Source: Leptotrichia sp. oral taxon 215 str. W9775 (GTDB lineage Bacteria > Fusobacteriota > Fusobacteriia > Fusobacteriales > Leptotrichiaceae). From it: a DNA stretch of 34,594 bases. A model generated the notes under the pieces. The model had not been told where the DNA came from. It saw nothing but the letters and a program-made list of their open reading frames with translations, and did not search any database. Where the stretch lies: the NCBI RefSeq assembly GCF_000469505.1, contig NZ_KI272859.1, forward strand, positions 1-34,594, in the 5' to 3' direction. The position numbers and the translations under genes are program-made. Shown here in pieces: positions 32,593 to 34,594 of the stretch (position 1 is its first letter; each line of letters starts with the position of its first letter).

Positions 32593-32660
32593 AAAAAAAG
32601 TTCGATAACCCAAGAAATGCTAAATTAATTAGCTTTCTCAGGATATCGAATTTTTTATTT
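32593..32660 (+). terminator. Long rho-independent terminator
   Basis: TTCGATA (32601-32607) pairs with TATCGAA (32644-32650), and AGAAA...GCTAA pairs with TTAGC...TTTCT inside, giving a long hairpin flanked by A7 and T6. It ends the 31613-32572 pair, and its 3' arm matches the partial terminator at the left window edge. Confidence 0.85.
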
Positions 32661-32689
32661 AACAATACATTTTTATTATTTTTGGCAAG

Positions 32690-32720
32690 AAAAGGGGGGA
32701 AGCCCCTTTTTTAGCTTCCC
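32690..32720. terminator. GC-rich bidirectional terminator
   Basis: On the plus strand AAAAGGGG pairs with CCCCTTTT (32703-32710), followed by TT. On the minus strand GGGAAGC (32720-32714) pairs with GCTTCCC (32703-32697), followed by CCCTTTT. It ends the adhesin gene on the minus strand. Confidence 0.7.
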
Positions 32721-32732
32721 TGAATATTTTTA

Positions 32733-34594
32733 TTAATCCCATCCTTTCATAAATCCAAGTGAGAATCCTAATTCACTATTTGAGTTCACACTTCCACTTA
32801 TTTTAAGTACTGCCCTTCCATTTTTAGAGGCTCTTGTATAACCTACTGCAACCGCTGTCTGCTGCTTATAAGCACTTATTGAAGCTCCTATTGCATTTTC
32901 ACCAGGGTTTATTACCTGAGGTATACCTGCCATTGCCATAGCTGAAGCTGTACCTGCATCAGCACCTCTTTTAAATCCTCTAAGTTTATTATCAATATCT
33001 TTAGTTCCCGCTACTTCGTTTCTTACAGCTGCAAGCTGTGCTTCAGTAGCTACTCTTCCAACAGTTCCATCTTCATCTAAATTATCAAGAGTAACATTTG
33101 ATGCTCCTGTAATTGTTCCAGTATTCGCATCATTTACGTTTACTGTACCGAATGAAGGTGTTTCAGACATAGCAACCTGAATATTATTACCGCTTATAGA
33201 AGTAGTAATATTTTTATTATCTCCAGTTATGCTAACTCTACTTCCAAGAGTAGCCGCATGATCAGTTCCTGTATCAGCTCCAAATGTAATTGGAGAATTC
33301 TTAACTGCATCAAGCTGTGCCACATTTACTGCATCATTTGGATTTACTCCTGCTCCAAGGTTACTTATAGTTTTTCCACCTGCATTGATTCCGTTAGAAT
33401 TCATGCTAGGTCCGTTGTTGGCAACGCTTACGCTGTCTACAACAATATCTCTCTTAGTAGCTACTGTATATTCGTTTCCACCAGTAGCATTTGTAGATAC
33501 TGTAACATCAATATTATCTCCTGCTACAACTGTAGTTCTCTGATTTGCAGCACTGTTTACTGCAGATATTGCATCGTGGATATTATTTTGTCCTGTTCCA
33601 CCAATATTGCTTGTAGTAATTGTTCCATCCGGATTCAATATAGTGTTTCCACCAATTGAGTTTTTAATACTGTCAGCAACACCATGAAGTTGACTTCCAT
33701 TTACAGCATCTTTACTAGTAGCTGTTATATCTCCGTTTGCAACATTTGTTACTTTTTTATTTCCTGCATCTATTCCTGCTTTAGTTACTGAAGGTCCACC
33801 ATTGATAGTAAGTCCGTTATCATCGATCTTAGTGTCTCCCATTTTAACACTTCCGTTAGTTCCTAAATCAATATTTTCAGCAAGTTTTACATTTAGAGTG
33901 TTTGTAGTACTGTCTGCTTCCACTCCGATATTTCCACTTGTAAGGTTTCCAGTTGCTCCACCTTTTATATTCAGAGTTTCTCCAAGTTTTCTATCAATAT
34001 TGTTACCGCTATCTCCTGTAAATGTTATAGGATTATTAACAGCAGCATTCAGATTGTTAATTGCATTTGTATTGTTTGCAATATTCTGAGCATTATTATT
34101 TATAGAAGTTTGAAGGTTAGTCTGAACATCGTGAAGTTGTCCACCATTTATAGCATCTTTACTTCCTGCGGCAATAGTTCCGTCTGCAACATTTGTTACT
34201 TTCTTGTTACCTGCATCTACTCCGGCAGATGTTATACTAGGTCCGTTTACAATAGTTAATCCACCATTGTTCAGTAAAGCGTCTCCAATTCTTAAGCTTC
34301 CTGTAGGTCCAAGGTTTAGGTTAGGCGACAAATTGTAAGTAAACTTGTTTCCAGTTGCATCGTAGCTTATTGCTATATTTCCGTCAGCATTTTCAAAGTC
34401 AATGTTTTCATCTTTTGCAATTCTATCTTTTGCTCCTCCGTTTGCACTAACAGTAAATGCTCCGGCGTTTATAGTGTTCTGAACATCGTGAAGCTGTCCA
34501 CCGTTAACTGCATCTTTGCTTCCTGGGGCAATAGTTCCGTCAGCAACATTAGTAATTTTATTGTTACCGACATTAATTCCTGAGTTATTTATAA
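32733..34594 (-). CDS. YadA-type trimeric autotransporter adhesin, N-terminus beyond the window
   Basis: The frame is open from the window edge (first full codon at 34592) to the stop at 32733, 620 codons. The TTG at 34331 is only an internal codon: in-frame translation continues upstream (SYDATGNKFTYNLSPNLNLG). The visible part is stalk built of repeated neck units (GNKKVTNVADGTIAAGSKDAINGGQLHDV and relatives), a neck ISNLGAGVNPNDAVNVAQLDAV, a coiled-coil segment (DEDGTVGRVATEAQLAAVRNE) and the membrane anchor of about 85 residues ending GFSLGFMKGWD. Three chains form the barrel that passes the stalk to the surface, where it mediates adhesion. The anchor is complete, so the protein is probably functional. 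The promoter and head domain are not visible. Confidence 0.93.
   Translation of the reverse strand, partial: INNSGINVGNNKITNVADGTIAPGSKDAVNGGQLHDVQNTINAGAFTVSANGGAKDRIAKDENIDFENADGNIAISYDATGNKFTYNLSPNLNLGPTGSLRIGDALLNNGGLTIVNGPSITSAGVDAGNKKVTNVADGTIAAGSKDAINGGQLHDVQTNLQTSINNNAQNIANNTNAINNLNAAVNNPITFTGDSGNNIDRKLGETLNIKGGATGNLTSGNIGVEADSTTNTLNVKLAENIDLGTNGSVKMGDTKIDDNGLTINGGPSVTKAGIDAGNKKVTNVANGDITATSKDAVNGSQLHGVADSIKNSIGGNTILNPDGTITTSNIGGTGQNNIHDAISAVNSAANQRTTVVAGDNIDVTVSTNATGGNEYTVATKRDIVVDSVSVANNGPSMNSNGINAGGKTISNLGAGVNPNDAVNVAQLDAVKNSPITFGADTGTDHAATLGSRVSITGDNKNITTSISGNNIQVAMSETPSFGTVNVNDANTGTITGASNVTLDNLDEDGTVGRVATEAQLAAVRNEVAGTKDIDNKLRGFKRGADAGTASAMAMAGIPQVINPGENAIGASISAYKQQTAVAVGYTRASKNGRAVLKISGSVNSNSELGFSLGFMKGWD
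33698..34576. repeat. Repeated stalk modules in the adhesin gene
   Basis: Blocks of about 75 bp ending in GCAACATTTGTTACTTT (as written on the plus strand) occur near 33698-33772, 34146-34220 and 34502-34576, with spacings of 448 and 356 bp. The 34127-34196 and 34488-34557 stretches are especially close. They encode the neck units and could recombine to change stalk length. Confidence 0.7.

Noticed and set aside
33802..34089. 95-residue plus-strand frame and similar frames opposite the adhesin gene
   Set aside because: These are reflections of the repetitive adhesin reading frame, without Shine-Dalgarno sites or plausible products.

Overview
The window is low-GC DNA with short intergenic gaps, strong AGGAGG-type ribosome sites and near-consensus sigma-70 type promoters. 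The gene content suggests a Leptotrichia-like member of the Fusobacteriota: an NADH-type trimeric [FeFe]-hydrogenase of anaerobes, a YadA-type trimeric autotransporter and other outer-envelope proteins, and B12-synthesis genes next to a B12-independent methionine synthase. This placement is inferred from gene content and composition; no rRNA or other phylogenetic marker lies in the window.

Layout. Positions 1-785 have no long ORF but hold the most interesting element: on the minus strand, an 18-residue hydrophobic peptide with a perfect Shine-Dalgarno, its own terminator, and just upstream a likely ~85-nt small RNA. That RNA has a near-consensus promoter and terminator, and carries 13 nt exactly complementary to the mRNA segment next to the peptide's Shine-Dalgarno. 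It looks like a type I toxin-antitoxin locus. Then come a small lipoprotein (786-1241), a MATE exporter divergent from a methyltransferase (1359-3675), a HicAB type II toxin-antitoxin pair under a perfect consensus promoter with an operator-like dyad (3695-4341), a LysR regulator and a small OmpA-domain protein.

5969-9474 carries two methionine synthase paralogues: full-length MetE and a short MetE-C-like protein. 9731-13752 carries a ClC Cl-/H+ antiporter and a permease-ATPase-lipoprotein ABC importer of unknown substrate, followed by an orphan protein with helical repeats (13794-14888). On the minus strand 15012-19168 is hydC-hydB-hydA, a three-subunit NADH/ferredoxin-type [FeFe]-hydrogenase. 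An MgtC-family membrane protein, an amidohydrolase of the MTA/SAH deaminase type that unusually has a signal peptide, a 4 x 13-bp tandem repeat, and two small envelope proteins fill 19744-23360.

23486-31290 is a cobalamin block: cobQ/cbiP, cbiB and cobD, for the corrin amidation and aminopropanol-arm steps. An AT-rich alpha/beta hydrolase is inserted between cbiB and cobD, and a large fused restriction-modification enzyme overlaps the cobD stop codon by 8 bp. The right end has an acidic hypothetical protein, a secreted hypothetical protein, strong terminators, and the C-terminal 620 codons of a trimeric autotransporter whose N-terminus lies beyond the window.

Several start codons were moved from the longest possible ORF to the codon best placed behind a Shine-Dalgarno; each case is stated in its entry.
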